Shown in pieces: positions 1 to 10,292 of a DNA stretch of 64,000 bases. Below the pieces are notes generated by a model. The model was not told the DNA's origin, did not search any database, and saw only the letters and a program-made list of their open reading frames with translations. How positions within the stretch are numbered: position 1 is the stretch's first letter; every line of letters starts with the position of its first letter. Made by a program: the position numbers and the translations under genes. Source of the stretch: Druceiella hillmani (taxonomy: Eukaryota > Arthropoda > Insecta > Lepidoptera > Hepialidae); the NCBI GenBank assembly GCA_039881145.1, contig JAYKKI010000150.1:310001-374000 (forward strand), read 5' to 3'.

Positions 1-838
1 TTTTCACACTTGATGTTTTGATAATACGAATTTTAAAACACACACAATTTAGAATGCACTAATTGGTTTTCACACTTAACGTTTGGGAAACACGAATTTT
101 AAAACACACACAATACAGAACGCACGGTGTCCTCAACATGCACATGTTATACTTTTCTCACGGAATAACATGTCCATATTCACAAACTGACGAATGTCGA
201 CAACTGCCGCGCGCTTCGCACTGCTTGTTGGTGACTTCCAATTGCCACGTGACGAGTAAACAACGAATGGAACAATATATTTGAACACTTATTAGTTTTC
301 ACACTTAACGTTTTTAAAACACGAATTTTAAAACACACAATACAGAACGCACGGTGTCCTCAACATGCACGTAATATACTTTTCTCACGGAATAACACGT
401 CCATATTCACAAACTGACGAATATCGACAACTGCCGCGCGCTTCGCACTGCTTGTTGGTGACTTCCAGTTGCCACGTGACGAGTAAACAACGAATGGAAC
501 AATATATTTGAACACTTATTAGTTTTCACACTTAACGTTTGGAAAACTCGATTTTTAAAACACACACAATACAGAACGCACGGTGTCCTCAACATGCACG
601 TGGTACACTTTTCTTCCGGAATAACACGTCCGTCTTCACAAACTGACGAATATCAACTGACTGCCGCTCGCTCGGCACAGCTCGTTGATTACTTCCAATT
701 GTTACGTAACGCGTAAACATGTTTGTGACAGGTTGCGCTCGCAGCGGTTGGACCATTATTTTCAAACACTAATTGGTTTTCACACTTGATGTTTTGATAA
801 TACGAATTTTAAAACACACACAATTCAGAATGCACTAA
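1..838 (+). repeat. Partial HOR: S2-B-B2-C-S4 (right half of H1708)
   Basis: Units start at 1 (S2 lacking its first four bases), 63 (B), 292 (B2, head with GTTTTTAAAACACG), 519 (C) and 773 (S4). The order matches the right half of H1708, so the HOR is cut by the window edge. The C unit has the GATTACTTCC form before the CAATTG palindrome. B at 63 has a private change (GAATGTCGAC for GAATATCGAC). Confidence 0.93.
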
Positions 839-899
839 TTGGTTTTCACACTTGAGGTTTTGATAATACGAATTTTAAAACACACACAATTCAGAATGC

Positions 900-918
900 A
901 CGGTGTCCTCAACATGCA
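900..918 (+). other. Conserved box 1 (ACGGTGTCCTCAACATGCA), reference copy
   Basis: Unit positions 62-80. Present in A, B, B2, C and the diverged units with scattered single changes, for example at the second to fifth bases (ATGGTG, ATGATG, ACAGTG, ACGTTG). Absent from S units, which stop just before it. A protein-binding role is possible but is inference only. Confidence 0.6.
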
Positions 919-954
919 AGTGGTATACATTTCTTCCGGTATAACACGTCCAAC

Positions 955-970
955 TTCACAAACTGACGAA
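955..970 (+). other. Conserved box 2 (TTCACAAACTGACGAA), reference copy
   Basis: Unit positions 117-132. Shared by all long unit types although the sequence on either side differs strongly between A, B and C. The diverged units keep the core CACAAACTGAC. No known motif is recognised. Confidence 0.55.
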
Positions 971-985
971 AATCAGCAACTGCCG

Positions 986-998
986 AGCGCTTCGCGCT
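986..998. other. Short hairpin AGCGC-TTC-GCGCT in A units, reference copy
   Basis: A five-base-pair perfect stem with a three-base loop. Loop changes such as TAC (30964-30966) leave the stem intact. A different allele at 55619-55631 forms CGCGA-GCT-TCGCG. Confidence 0.55.
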
Positions 999-1014
999 GC
1001 TTGTTTGTTACTTC

Positions 1015-1043
1015 CAATTGTTACGTAACGCGTAAACATGTTT
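1015..1043. other. Cluster of four palindromes in the A/C tail, reference copy
   Basis: CAATTG (1015-1020), GTTACGTAAC (1020-1029), ACGCGT (1028-1033) and AAACATGTTT (1034-1043) abut or overlap within 29 bp. The same block occurs in almost every A and C unit. GTTACGTAAC matches the published PAR-bZIP/E4BP4 type consensus, but no binding can be claimed from this. Confidence 0.6.
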
Positions 1044-1091
1044 GTGACAGGTTGCGCTCGTAGCGGTTTTACCATTATTTTCAAACACTAA

Positions 1092-1155
1092 TTGTTTTTC
1101 ACACTTATTGTTTTGATAATACGAATTTTAAAACACACAATTCATAATGCACTAA
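1092..1155 (+). repeat. Reference unit S1 (64 bp short unit)
   Basis: A head-only unit with CACACTTATTG, one CA fewer than A, and AATTCATAATGCACTAA at the end. It follows A in nearly every HOR. The last six bases, CACTAA, equal the end of A and C units, so the unit looks like a long unit with about 187 bp removed from its interior. Confidence 0.93.
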
Positions 1156-1221
1156 TTGGTTTTCACACTTGATGTTTTGATAATACGAATTTTAAAACAC
1201 ACACAATTTAGAATGCACTAA
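1156..1221 (+). repeat. Reference unit S2 (66 bp short unit)
   Basis: A head-only unit with CACACTTGATG and the diagnostic AATTTAGAATGCACTAA. It sits directly before B in every regular HOR, both after S1 and after C in H1708, so its sequence predicts the unit that follows. Confidence 0.92.
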
Positions 1222-1450
1222 TTGGTTTTCACACTTAACGTTTGGGAAACACGAATTTTAAAACACACACAATACAGAACGCATGATGTCCTCAACATGC
1301 ACATGTTATACTTTTCTCACGGAATAACATGTCCATATTCACAAACTGACGAATATCGACAACTGCCGCGCGCTTCGCACTGCTTGTTGGTGACTTCCAA
1401 TTGCCACGTGACGAGTAAACAACGAATGGAACAATATATTTGAACACTTA
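1222..1450 (+). repeat. Reference unit B (229 bp)
   Basis: Head CACTTAACGTTTGGGAAACACG with ATACAGAACG; centre CATGTTATAC, CTCACGGAATAACATG, CATATTCACAAACTG, ATCGACAACTGCCGCGCG. At 1404-1411 it has CCACGTGA where A and C have TTACGTAA. The tail jumps from GAGTAAAC to AACGAATGG and ends TTTGAACACTTA, followed by TTAG. It lacks about 24 bp of tail present in A and C; a diverged relative at 12425 still has that segment. Confidence 0.95.
1404..1411. other. CACGTG palindrome in B units, reference copy
   Basis: CCACGTGA occupies exactly the aligned place of TTACGTAA in A and C: both sides carry CAATTG just before and GTAAAC just after. The inner T to C and A to G differences are symmetric, so a palindrome is kept. 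Confidence 0.6.
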
Positions 1451-1704
1451 TTAGTTTTCACACTTAACGTTTGTAAAACTCGATTTTTAAAACACACACA
1501 ATACAGAACGCACGGTGTCCTCAACATGCACGTGGTATACTTTTCTTCCGAAATAACACGTCCGTCTTCACAAACTGACGAATATCAACTGACTGCCGCT
1601 CGCTCGGCACAGCTCGTTGATTATCCCCAATTGTTACGTAACGCGTAAACATGTTTGTGACAGGTTGCGCTCGCAGCGGTTTTACCATTATTTACAAACA
1701 CTAA
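1451..1704 (+). repeat. Reference unit C (254 bp)
   Basis: Starts TTAG because it follows B. Head TTAACGTTTGTAAAACTCG (or TTTGGAAAACTCG), ATACAGAACG; centre CACGTGGTATAC, TTCCGAAATAACACG, CGTCTTCACAAACTG, ATCAACTGACTGCCG. The hairpin TGCCG-CTCGCT-CGGCA is at 1594-1609. Its tail is the same palindrome-rich block as A and ends CAAACACTAA. It is one base longer than A because of an extra base between the second conserved box and the hairpin. Confidence 0.94.
1594..1609. other. Short hairpin TGCCG-CTCGCT-CGGCA in C units, reference copy
   Basis: A five-base-pair stem with a six-base loop at nearly the same unit position as the A hairpin, made from different bases. The diverged C* at 12315-12330 keeps the stem with loop TGCGCT. 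Confidence 0.5.
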
Positions 1705-1768
1705 TTGGTTTTCACACATGATGTTTTTATAATACGAATTTTAAAACACACAATCCATAATGCACTAA
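1705..1768 (+). repeat. Reference unit S3 (64 bp short unit)
   Basis: A head-only unit with CACACATGATG and AATCCATAATGCACTAA. It closes H930 and precedes A. In H932 this slot is filled instead by S4 (66 bp, TTGATG and AATTCAGAATGCACTAA). Confidence 0.92.
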
Positions 1769-3540
1769 TTGGTTTTCACACTTGATGTTTTGATAATACG
1801 AATTTTAAAACACACACAATTCAGAATGCACGGTGTCCTCAACATGCAAGTGGTATACATTTCTTCCGGTATAACACGTCCAACTTCACAAACTGACGAA
1901 AATCAGCAACTGCCGAGCGCTTCGCGCTGCTTGTTTGTTACTTCCAATTGTTACGTAACGCGTAAACATGTTTGTGACAGGTTGCGCTCGTAGCGGTTTT
2001 ACAATTATTTTCAAACACTAATTGTTTTTCACACTTATTATTTTGATAATACGAATTTTAAAACACACAATTCATAATGCACTAATTGGTTATCACACTT
2101 GATGTTTTGATAATACGAATTTTAAAACACACACAATTTAGAATGCACTAATTGGTTTTCACACTTAACGTTTGGGAAACACGAATTTTAAAACACACAC
2201 AATACAGAACGCATGGTGTCCTCAACATGCACATGTTATACTTTTCTCACGGAATAACATGTCCATATTCACAAACTGACGAATATCGACAACTGCCGCG
2301 CGCTTCGCACTGCTTGTTGGTGACTTCCAATTGCCACGTGACGAGTAAACAACGAATGGAACAATATATTTGAACACTTATTAGTTTTCACACTTAACGT
2401 TTGTAAAACTCGATTTTTAAAACACACACAATACAGAACGCACGGTGTCCTCAACATGCACGTGGTATACTTTTCTTCCGAAATAACACTTCCGTCTTCA
2501 CAAACTGACGAATATTAACTGACTGCCGCTCGCTCGGCACAGCTCGTTGATTACCCCCAATTGTTACGTAACGCGTAAACATGTTTGTGACAGGTTGCGC
2601 TCGCAGCGGTTGGACCATTATTTTCAAACACTAATTGGTTTTCACACTTGATGTTTTGATAATACGAATTTTAAAACACACACAATTTAGAATGCACTAA
2701 TTGGTTTTCACACTTAACGTTTGGGAAACACGAATTTTAAAACACACACAATACAGAACGCACGGTGTCCTCAACATGCACATGTTATACTTTTCTCACG
2801 GAATAACATGTCCATATTCACAAACTGACGAATATCGACAACTGCCGCGCGCTTCGCACTGCTTGTTGGTGACTTCCAATTGCCACGTGACGAGTAAACA
2901 ACGAATGGAACAATATATTTGAACACTTATTAGTTTTCACACTTAACGTTTTTAAAACACGAATTTTAAAACACACAATACAGAACGCACGGTGTCCTCA
3001 ACATGCACGTAATATACTTTTCTCACGGAATAACACGTCCATATTCACAAACTGACGAATATCGACAACTGCCGCGCGCTTCGCACTGCTTGTTGGTGAC
3101 TTCCAGTTGCCACGTGACGAGTAAACAACGAATGGAACAATATATTTGAACACTTATTAGTTTTCACACTTAACGTTTGGAAAACTCGATTTTTAAAACA
3201 CACACAATACAGAACGCACGGTGTCCTCAACATGCACGTGGTACACTTTTCTTCCGGAATAACACGTCCGTCTTCACAAACTGACGAATATCAACTGACT
3301 GCCGCTCGCTCGGCACAGCTCGTTGATTACTTCCAATTGTTACGTAACGCGTAAACATGTTTGTGACAGGTTGCGCTCGCAGCGGTTGGACCATTATTTT
3401 CAAACACTAATTGGTTTTCACACTTGATGTTTTGATAATACGAATTTTAAAACACACACAATTCAGAATGCACTAATTGGTTTTCACACTTGAGGTTTTG
3501 ATAATACGAATTTTAAAACACACAATCCATAATGCACTAA
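1769..3540 (+). repeat. H1772 HOR, first of three near-identical copies
   Basis: Units: A 1769, S1 2022, S2 2086, B 2152, C 2381, S2 2635, B 2701, B2 2930, C 3157, S4 3411, S3-like 3477. Marks shared with the copies at 5337 and 7109: TTGGTTATCACAC in S2, AACACTTCCGTC and ATATTAACTG in the first C, and TTGAGG in the last S. Confidence 0.95.
2930..3156 (+). repeat. Reference unit B2 (227 bp)
   Basis: A B-type unit with head GTTTTTAAAACACG, one CA fewer, CACGTAATATAC in place of CACATGTTATAC, AACACGTCC in place of AACATGTCC, and CCAGTTGCCACGTG instead of CCAATTGCCACGTG. The CAATTG palindrome is therefore lost, while the CACGTG palindrome is kept. It always follows B and precedes C, except at the 41741 and 44991 C/B chimeras and the 63379 chimera. 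Confidence 0.92.
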
Positions 3541-4406
3541 TTGGTTTTCACACTTGATGTTTTGATAATACGAATTTTAAAACACACACAATTCAGAATG
3601 CACGGTGTCCTCAACATGCAAGTGGTATACATTTCTTCCGGTATAACACGTCCAACTTCACAAACTGACGAAAATCAGCAACTGCCGAGCGCTTCGCGCT
3701 GCTTGTTTGTTACTTCCAATTGTTACGTAACGCGTAAACATGTTTGTGACAGGTTGCGCTCGCAGCGGTTTTACCATTATTTTCAAACACTAATTGGTTT
3801 TCACACTTATTGTTTTGATAATACGAATTTTAAAACACACAATTCATAATGCACTAATTGGTTTTCACACTTAACGTTAAGAAAAGACGAATTTTAAAAT
3901 ACACACAATACAGAACGCACGGTGTCCTCAACATGCACTTGTTATACTTTTTTCACGGAATAACATGTCCATATTCACAAACTGACGAATATCGACAACT
4001 GCCGCGCGCTTCGCACTGCTCGTTGGTGACTTCCAATTGCCACGTGACGAGTAAACAACGAATGGAACAATATTGTTGAACACTTATTAGTTTTCACACT
4101 TAACGTTTGGAAAACTCGATTTTTAAAACACACACAATACAGAACGCACGGTGTCCTCAACATGCACGTGGTATACTTTTCTTCCGGAATAACACGTCCG
4201 TCTTCACAAACTGACGAATATCAATTGACTGCCGCTCGCTCGGCACTGCTCGTTGATTACCCCCAATTGTTACGTAACGCGTAAACATGTTTGTGACAGG
4301 TTGCGCTCGCAGCGGTTGGACCATTATTTTCAAACACTAATTGGTTTGCACACTTGATGTTTTGATAATACGAATTTTAAAACACACACAATTCAGAATG
4401 CACTAA
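3541..4406 (+). repeat. H866 HOR (A-S1-B-C-S4)
   Basis: Units: A 3541, S1 3794, B 3858, C 4087, S4 4341. S2 is missing between S1 and B. The B head is unusual (AACGTTAAGAAAAGACG, then AAAATACACAC) and its tail ends CAATATTGTTG. The same B allele returns at 9198 and 9744. Confidence 0.94.
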
Positions 4407-5336
4407 TTGGTTTTCACACTTGAGGTTTTGATAATACGAATTTTAAAACACACACAATTCAGAATGCACGGTGTCCTCAACATGCAAGTGGTATACATTT
4501 CTTCCGGTATAACACGTCCAACTTCACAAACTGACGAAAATCAGCAACTGCCGAGCGCTTCGCGCTGCTTGTTTGTTACTTCCAATTGTTACGTAACGCG
4601 TAAACATGTTTGTGACAGGTTGCGCTCGCAGCGGTTTTACTATTATTTTCAAACACTAATTGGTTGTCACACTTATTGTTTTGATAATACGAATTTTAAA
4701 ACACACAATTCATAATGCACTAATTGGTTTTCACACTTGATGTTTTGATAATACGAATTTTAAAACACACACAATTTAGAATGCACTAATTGGTTTTCAC
4801 ACTTAACGTTTGGGAAACACGAATTTTAAAACACACACAATACAGAACGCATGATGTCCTCAACATGCACATGTTATACTTTTCTCACGGAATAACATGT
4901 CCATATTCACAAACTGACGAATATCGACAACTGCCGCGCGCTTCGCACTGCTTGTTGGTGACTTCCAATTGCCACGTGACGAGTAAACAACGAATGGAAC
5001 AATATATTTGAACACTTATTAGTTTTCACACTTAACGTTTGTAAAACTCGATTTTTAAAACACACACAATACAGAACGCACGGTGTCCTCAACATGCACG
5101 TGGTATACTTTTCTTCCGAAATAACACGTCCGTCTTCACAAACTGACGAATATCAACTGACTGCCGCTCGCTCGGCACAGCTCGTTGATTATCCCCAATT
5201 GTTACGTAACGCGTAAACATGTTTGTGACAGGTTGCGCTCGCAGCGGTTTTACCATTATTTACAAACACTAATTGGTTTTCACACATGATGTTTTGATAA
5301 TACGAATTTTAAAACACACAATCCATAATGCACTAA
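4407..5336 (+). repeat. H930 HOR
   Basis: Units: A 4407, S1 4660, S2 4724, B 4790, C 5019, S3 5273. From S2 onward it repeats the 839 block, including GCATGATG and the TTTACAAACAC tail. Its A and S1 (TTACTATTATT, TTGGTTGTCAC) instead match 10293, so the exchange point lies between them. Confidence 0.95.
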
Positions 5337-7108
5337 TTGGTTTTCACACTTGATGTTTTGATAATACGAATTTTAAAACACACACAATTCAGAATGCACG
5401 GTGTCCTCAACATGCAAGTGGTATACATTTCTTCCGGTATAACACGTCCAACTTCACAAACTGACGAAAATCAGCAACTGCCGAGCGCTTCGCGCTGCTT
5501 GTTTGTTACTTCCAATTGTTACGTAACGCGTAAACATGTTTGTGACAGGTTGCGCTCGTAGCGGTTTTACAATTATTTTCAAACACTAATTGTTTTTCAC
5601 ACTTATTATTTTGATAATACGAATTTTAAAACACACAATTCATAATGCACTAATTGGTTATCACACTTGATGTTTTGATAATACGAATTTTAAAACACAC
5701 ACAATTTAGAATGCACTAATTGGTTTTCACACTTAACGTTTGGGAAACACGAATTTTAAAACACACACAATACAGAACGCATGGTGTCCTCAACATGCAC
5801 ATGTTATACTTTTCTCACGGAATAACATGTCCATATTCACAAACTGACGAATATCGACAACTGCCGCGCGCTTCGCACTGCTTGTTGGTGACTTCCAATT
5901 GCCACGTGACGAGTAAACAACGAATGGAACAATATATTTGAACACTTATTAGTTTTCACACTTAACGTTTGTAAAACTCGATTTTTAAAACACACACAAT
6001 ACAGAACGCACGGTGTCCTCAACATGCACGTGGTATACTTTTCTTCCGAAATAACACTTCCGTCTTCACAAACTGACGAATATTAACTGACTGCCGCTCG
6101 CTCGGCACAGCTCGTTGATTACCCCCAATTGTTACGTAACGCGTAAACATGTTTGTGACAGGTTGCGCTCGCAGCGGTTGGACCATTATTTTCAAACACT
6201 AATTGGTTTTCACACTTGATGTTTTGATAATACGAATTTTAAAACACACACAATTTAGAATGCACTAATTGGTTTTCACACTTAACGTTTGGGAAACACG
6301 AATTTTAAAACACACACAATACAGAACGCACGGTGTCCTCAACATGCACATGTTATACTTTTCTCACGGAATAACATGTCCATATTCACAAACTGACGAA
6401 TATCGACAACTGCCGCGCGCTTCGCACTGCTTGTTGGTGACTTCCAATTGCCACGTGACGAGTAAACAACGAATGGAACAATATATTTGAACACTTATTA
6501 GTTTTCACACTTAACGTTTTTAAAACACGAATTTTAAAACACACAATACAGAACGCACGGTGTCCTCAACATGCACGTAATATACTTTTCTCACGGAATA
6601 ACACGTCCATATTCACAAACTGACGAATATCGACAACTGCCGCGCGCTTCGCACTGCTTGTTGGTGACTTCCAGTTGCCACGTGACGAGTAAACAACGAA
6701 TGGAACAATATATTTGAACACTTATTAGTTTTCACACTTAACGTTTGGAAAACTCGATTTTTAAAACACACACAATACAGAACGCACGGTGTCCTCAACA
6801 TGCACGTGGTACACTTTTCTTCCGGAATAACACGTCCGTCTTCACAAACTGACGAATATCAACTGACTGCCGCTCGCTCGGCACAGCTCGTTGATTACTT
6901 CCAATTGTTACGTAACGCGTAAACATGTTTGTGACAGGTTGCGCTCGCAGCGGTTGGATTATTATTTTCAAACACTAATTGGTTTTCACACTTGATGTTT
7001 TGATAATACGAATTTTAAAACACACACAATTCAGAATGCACTAATTGGTTTTCACACTTGAGGTTTTGATAATACGAATTTTAAAACACACAATCCATAA
7101 TGCACTAA
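5337..7108 (+). repeat. H1772 HOR, second copy
   Basis: Units: A 5337, S1 5590, S2 5654, B 5720, C 5949, S2 6203, B 6269, B2 6498, C 6725, S4 6979, S3-like 7045. It differs from its neighbours by a CC to TT double change at 6959-6960. Confidence 0.95.
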
Positions 7109-8880
7109 TTGGTTTTCACACTTGATGTTTTGATAATACGAATTTTAAAACACACACAATTCAGAATGCACGGTGTCCTCAACATGCAAGTGGTATACAT
7201 TTCTTCCGGTATAACACGTCCAACTTCACAAACTGACGAAAATCAGCAACTGCCGAGCGCTTCGCGCTGCTTGTTTGTTACTTCCAATTGTTACGTAACG
7301 CGTAAACATGTTTGTGACAGGTTGCGCTCGTAGCGGTTTTACAATTATTTTCAAACACTAATTGTTTTTCACACTTATTATTTTGATAATACGAATTTTA
7401 AAACACACAATTCATAATGCACTAATTGGTTATCACACTTGATGTTTTGATAATACGAATTTTAAAACACACACAATTTAGAATGCACTAATTGGTTTTC
7501 ACACTTAACGTTTGGGAAACACGAATTTTAAAACACACACAATACAGAACGCATGGTGTCCTCAACATGCACATGTTATACTTTTCTCACGGAATAACAT
7601 GTCCATATTCACAAACTGACGAATATCGACAACTGCCGCGCGCTTCGCACTGCTTGTTGGTGACTTCCAATTGCCACGTGACGAGTAAACAACGAATGGA
7701 ACAATATATTTGAACACTTATTAGTTTTCACACTTAACGTTTGTAAAACTCGATTTTTAAAACACACACAATACAGAACGCACGGTGTCCTCAACATGCA
7801 CGTGGTATACTTTTCTTCCGAAATAACACTTCCGTCTTCACAAACTGACGAATATTAACTGACTGCCGCTCGCTCGGCACAGCTCGTTGATTACCCCCAA
7901 TTGTTACGTAACGCGTAAACATGTTTGTGACAGGTTGCGCTCGCAGCGGTTGGACCATTATTTTCAAACACTAATTGGTTTTCACACTTGATGTTTTGAT
8001 AATACGAATTTTAAAACACACACAATTTAGAATGCACTAATTGGTTTTCACACTTAACGTTTGGGAAACACGAATTTTAAAACACACACAATACAGAACG
8101 CACGGTGTCCTCAACATGCACATGTTATACTTTTCTCACGGAATAACATGTCCATATTCACAAACTGACGAATATCGACAACTGCCGCGCGCTTCGCACT
8201 GCTTGTTGGTGACTTCCAATTGCCACGTGACGAGTAAACAACGAATGGAACAATATATTTGAACACTTATTAGTTTTCACACTTAACGTTTTTAAAACAC
8301 GAATTTTAAAACACACAATACAGAACGCACGGTGTCCTCAACATGCACGTAATATACTTTTCTCACGGAATAACACGTCCATATTCACAAACTGACGAAT
8401 ATCGACAACTGCCGCGCGCTTCGCACTGCTTGTTGGTGACTTCCAGTTGCCACGTGACGAGTAAACAACGAATGGAACAATATATTTGAACACTTATTAG
8501 TTTTCACACTTAACGTTTGGAAAACTCGATTTTTAAAACACACACAATACAGAACGCACGGTGTCCTCAACATGCACGTGGTACACTTTTCTTCCGGAAT
8601 AACACGTCCGTCTTCACAAACTGACGAATATCAACTGACTGCCGCTCGCTCGGCACAGCTCGTTGATTACTTCCAATTGTTACGTAACGCGTAAACATGT
8701 TTGTGACAGGTTGCGCTCGCAGCGGTTGGACCATTATTTTCAAACACTAATTGGTTTTCACACTTGATGTTTTGATAATACGAATTTTAAAACACACACA
8801 ATTCAGAATGCACTAATTGGTTTTCACACTTGAGGTTTTGATAATACGAATTTTAAAACACACAATCCATAATGCACTAA
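7109..8880 (+). repeat. H1772 HOR, third copy
   Basis: Units: A 7109, S1 7362, S2 7426, B 7492, C 7721, S2 7975, B 8041, B2 8270, C 8497, S4 8751, S3-like 8817. Tandem to the previous copy with the same diagnostic marks, so a recent 1,772-bp duplication. Confidence 0.95.
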
Positions 8881-10292
8881 TTGGTTTTCACACTTGATGT
8901 TTTGATAATACGAATTTTAAAACACACACAATTCAGAATGCACGGTGTCCTCAACATGCAAGTGGTATACATTTCTTCCGGTATAACACGTCCAACTTCA
9001 CAAACTGACGAAAATCAGCAACTGCCGAGCGCTTCGCGCTGCTTGTTTGTTACTTCCAATTGTTACGTAACGCGTAAACATGTTTGTGACAGGTTGCGCT
9101 CGCAGCGGTTTTACCATTATTTTCAAACACTAATTGGTTTTCACACTTATTGTTTTGATAATACGAATTTTAAAACACACAATTCATAATGCACTAATTG
9201 GTTTTCACACTTAACGTTAAGAAAAGACGAATTTTAAAATACACACAATACAGAACGCACGGTGTCCTCAACATGCACTTGTTATACTTTTTTCACGGAA
9301 TAACATGTCCATATTCACAAACTGACGAATATCGACAACTGCCGCGCGCTTCGCACTGCTCGTTGGTGACTTCCAATTGCCACGTGACGAGTAAACAACG
9401 AATGGAACAATATTGTTGAACACTTATTAGTTTTCACACTTAACGTTTGGAAAACTCGATTTTTAAAACACACACAATTCAGAATGCACGGTGTCCTCAA
9501 CATGCAAGTGGTATACATTTCTTCCGGTATAACACGTCCAACTTCACAAACTGACGAAAATCAGCAACTGCCGAGCGCTTCGCGCTGCTTGTTTGTTACT
9601 TCCAATTGTTACGTAACGCGTAAACATGTTTGTGACAGGTTGCGCTCGCAGCGGTTTTACCATTATTTTCAAACACTAATTGGTTTTCACACTTATTGTT
9701 TTGATAATACGAATTTTAAAACACACAATTCATAATGCACTAATTGGTTTTCACACTTAACGTTAAGAAAAGACGAATTTTAAAATACACACAATACAGA
9801 ACGCACGGTGTCCTCAACATGCACTTGTTATACTTTTTTCACGGAATAACATGTCCATATTCACAAACTGACGAATATCGACAACTGCCGCGCGCTTCGC
9901 ACTGCTCGTTGGTGACTTCCAATTGCCACGTGACGAGTAAACAACGAATGGAACAATATTGTTGAACACTTATTAGTTTTCACACTTAACGTTTGGAAAA
10001 CTCGATTTTTAAAACACACACAATACAGAACGCACGGTGTCCTCAACATGCACGTGGTATACTTTTCTTCCGGAATAACACGTCCGTCTTCACAAACTGA
10101 CGAATATCAATTGACTGCCGCTCGCTCGGCACTGCTCGTTGATTACCCCCAATTGTTACGTAACGCGTAAACATGTTTGTGACAGGTTGCGCTCGCAGCG
10201 GTTGGACCATTATTTTCAAACACTAATTGGTTTGCACACTTGATGTTTTGATAATACGAATTTTAAAACACACACAATTCAGAATGCACTAA
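8881..10292 (+). repeat. Irregular block: H866 with an internal 546-bp duplication
   Basis: Units: A 8881, S1 9134, B 9198, C/A chimera 9427, S1 9680, B 9744, C 9973, S4 10227. B at 9198 and 9744 are the same AAGAAAAGACG allele, 546 bp apart (229+253+64). The rest matches 3541-4406. Confidence 0.93.
9427..9679 (+). repeat. Chimeric unit C/A
   Basis: Begins as C (GGAAAACTCGAT) and continues as A (TCAGAATG, AAGTGG). The switch lies within 9461-9478, an 18-base stretch identical in both types. It is the junction of the 546-bp duplication. Confidence 0.9.

Larger units (their letters stand above)
839..1091 (+). repeat. Reference unit A (253 bp)
   Basis: Head (1-60) reads TTTTCACACTTGAGG, then GATAATACG, TTTTAAAA, a (CA)4 run and ATTCAGAATG. 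Centre: AAGTGGTATAC, TCCGGTATAAC, CAACTTCACAAACTGACG and a hairpin AGCGC-TTC-GCGCT at 986-998. The tail has four abutting palindromes at 1015-1043, a second short hairpin CGCT-CGT/CGC-AGCG, and ends CAAACACTAA. In the array A is always followed by S, except in irregular blocks. Subtypes differ by TTGAGG or TTGATG in the head and GCTCGCAGC or GCTCGTAGC in the tail. Confidence 0.95.
839..1768 (+). repeat. Reference H930 higher-order repeat (A-S1-S2-B-C-S3)
   Basis: Used here as the reference copy. A starts at 839 (253 bp), S1 at 1092 (64), S2 at 1156 (66), B at 1222 (229), C at 1451 (254) and S3 at 1705 (64), total 930. The B head carries GCATGATG where most have GCACGGTG or GCATGGTG. The C tail reads TTTACAAACAC instead of TTTTCAAACAC, a mark shared with the copy 3,568 bp downstream. 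Confidence 0.96.

Noticed and set aside
955..1020. Hammerhead ribozyme core (CTGACGA fits CUGANGA)
   Set aside because: No GAAA follows at stem II distance on the plus strand in A, B or C, and I found no complementary stems around it. The minus strand shows no complete core either. A covariance-model search would settle it.
1028..1033. ACGCGT as an MCB cell-cycle promoter element
   Set aside because: A six-base palindrome within a repeat, with no gene nearby. Chance occurrence amplified by the array is sufficient.
839..1063. Repeated plus-strand reading frames of about 73-102 codons
   Set aside because: They open with TTG at the unit joint, not ATG. Copies are broken by stops (for example TTGACAAACTG at 40353 and AATTTAAAAAC at 46853), and HORs of 932, 934 or 1,708 bp do not keep frame. 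The protein changes look unconstrained, with no recognisable domain.
1060..1100. Helitron-like end (CTAA with an upstream GC hairpin)
   Set aside because: The hairpin CGCT-loop-AGCG is short and about 23 bases from CTAA, farther than is typical. There is no clear 5' terminus and no sign of single insertions. The unit end alone is not enough.
1339..1527. Repeated minus-strand frame of 62 codons starting with ATG
   Set aside because: It runs from the head of a C unit back into a B unit, so it exists only because two non-coding units adjoin. Length is constant because the repeat is. Several copies are broken, and no family resemblance is seen.
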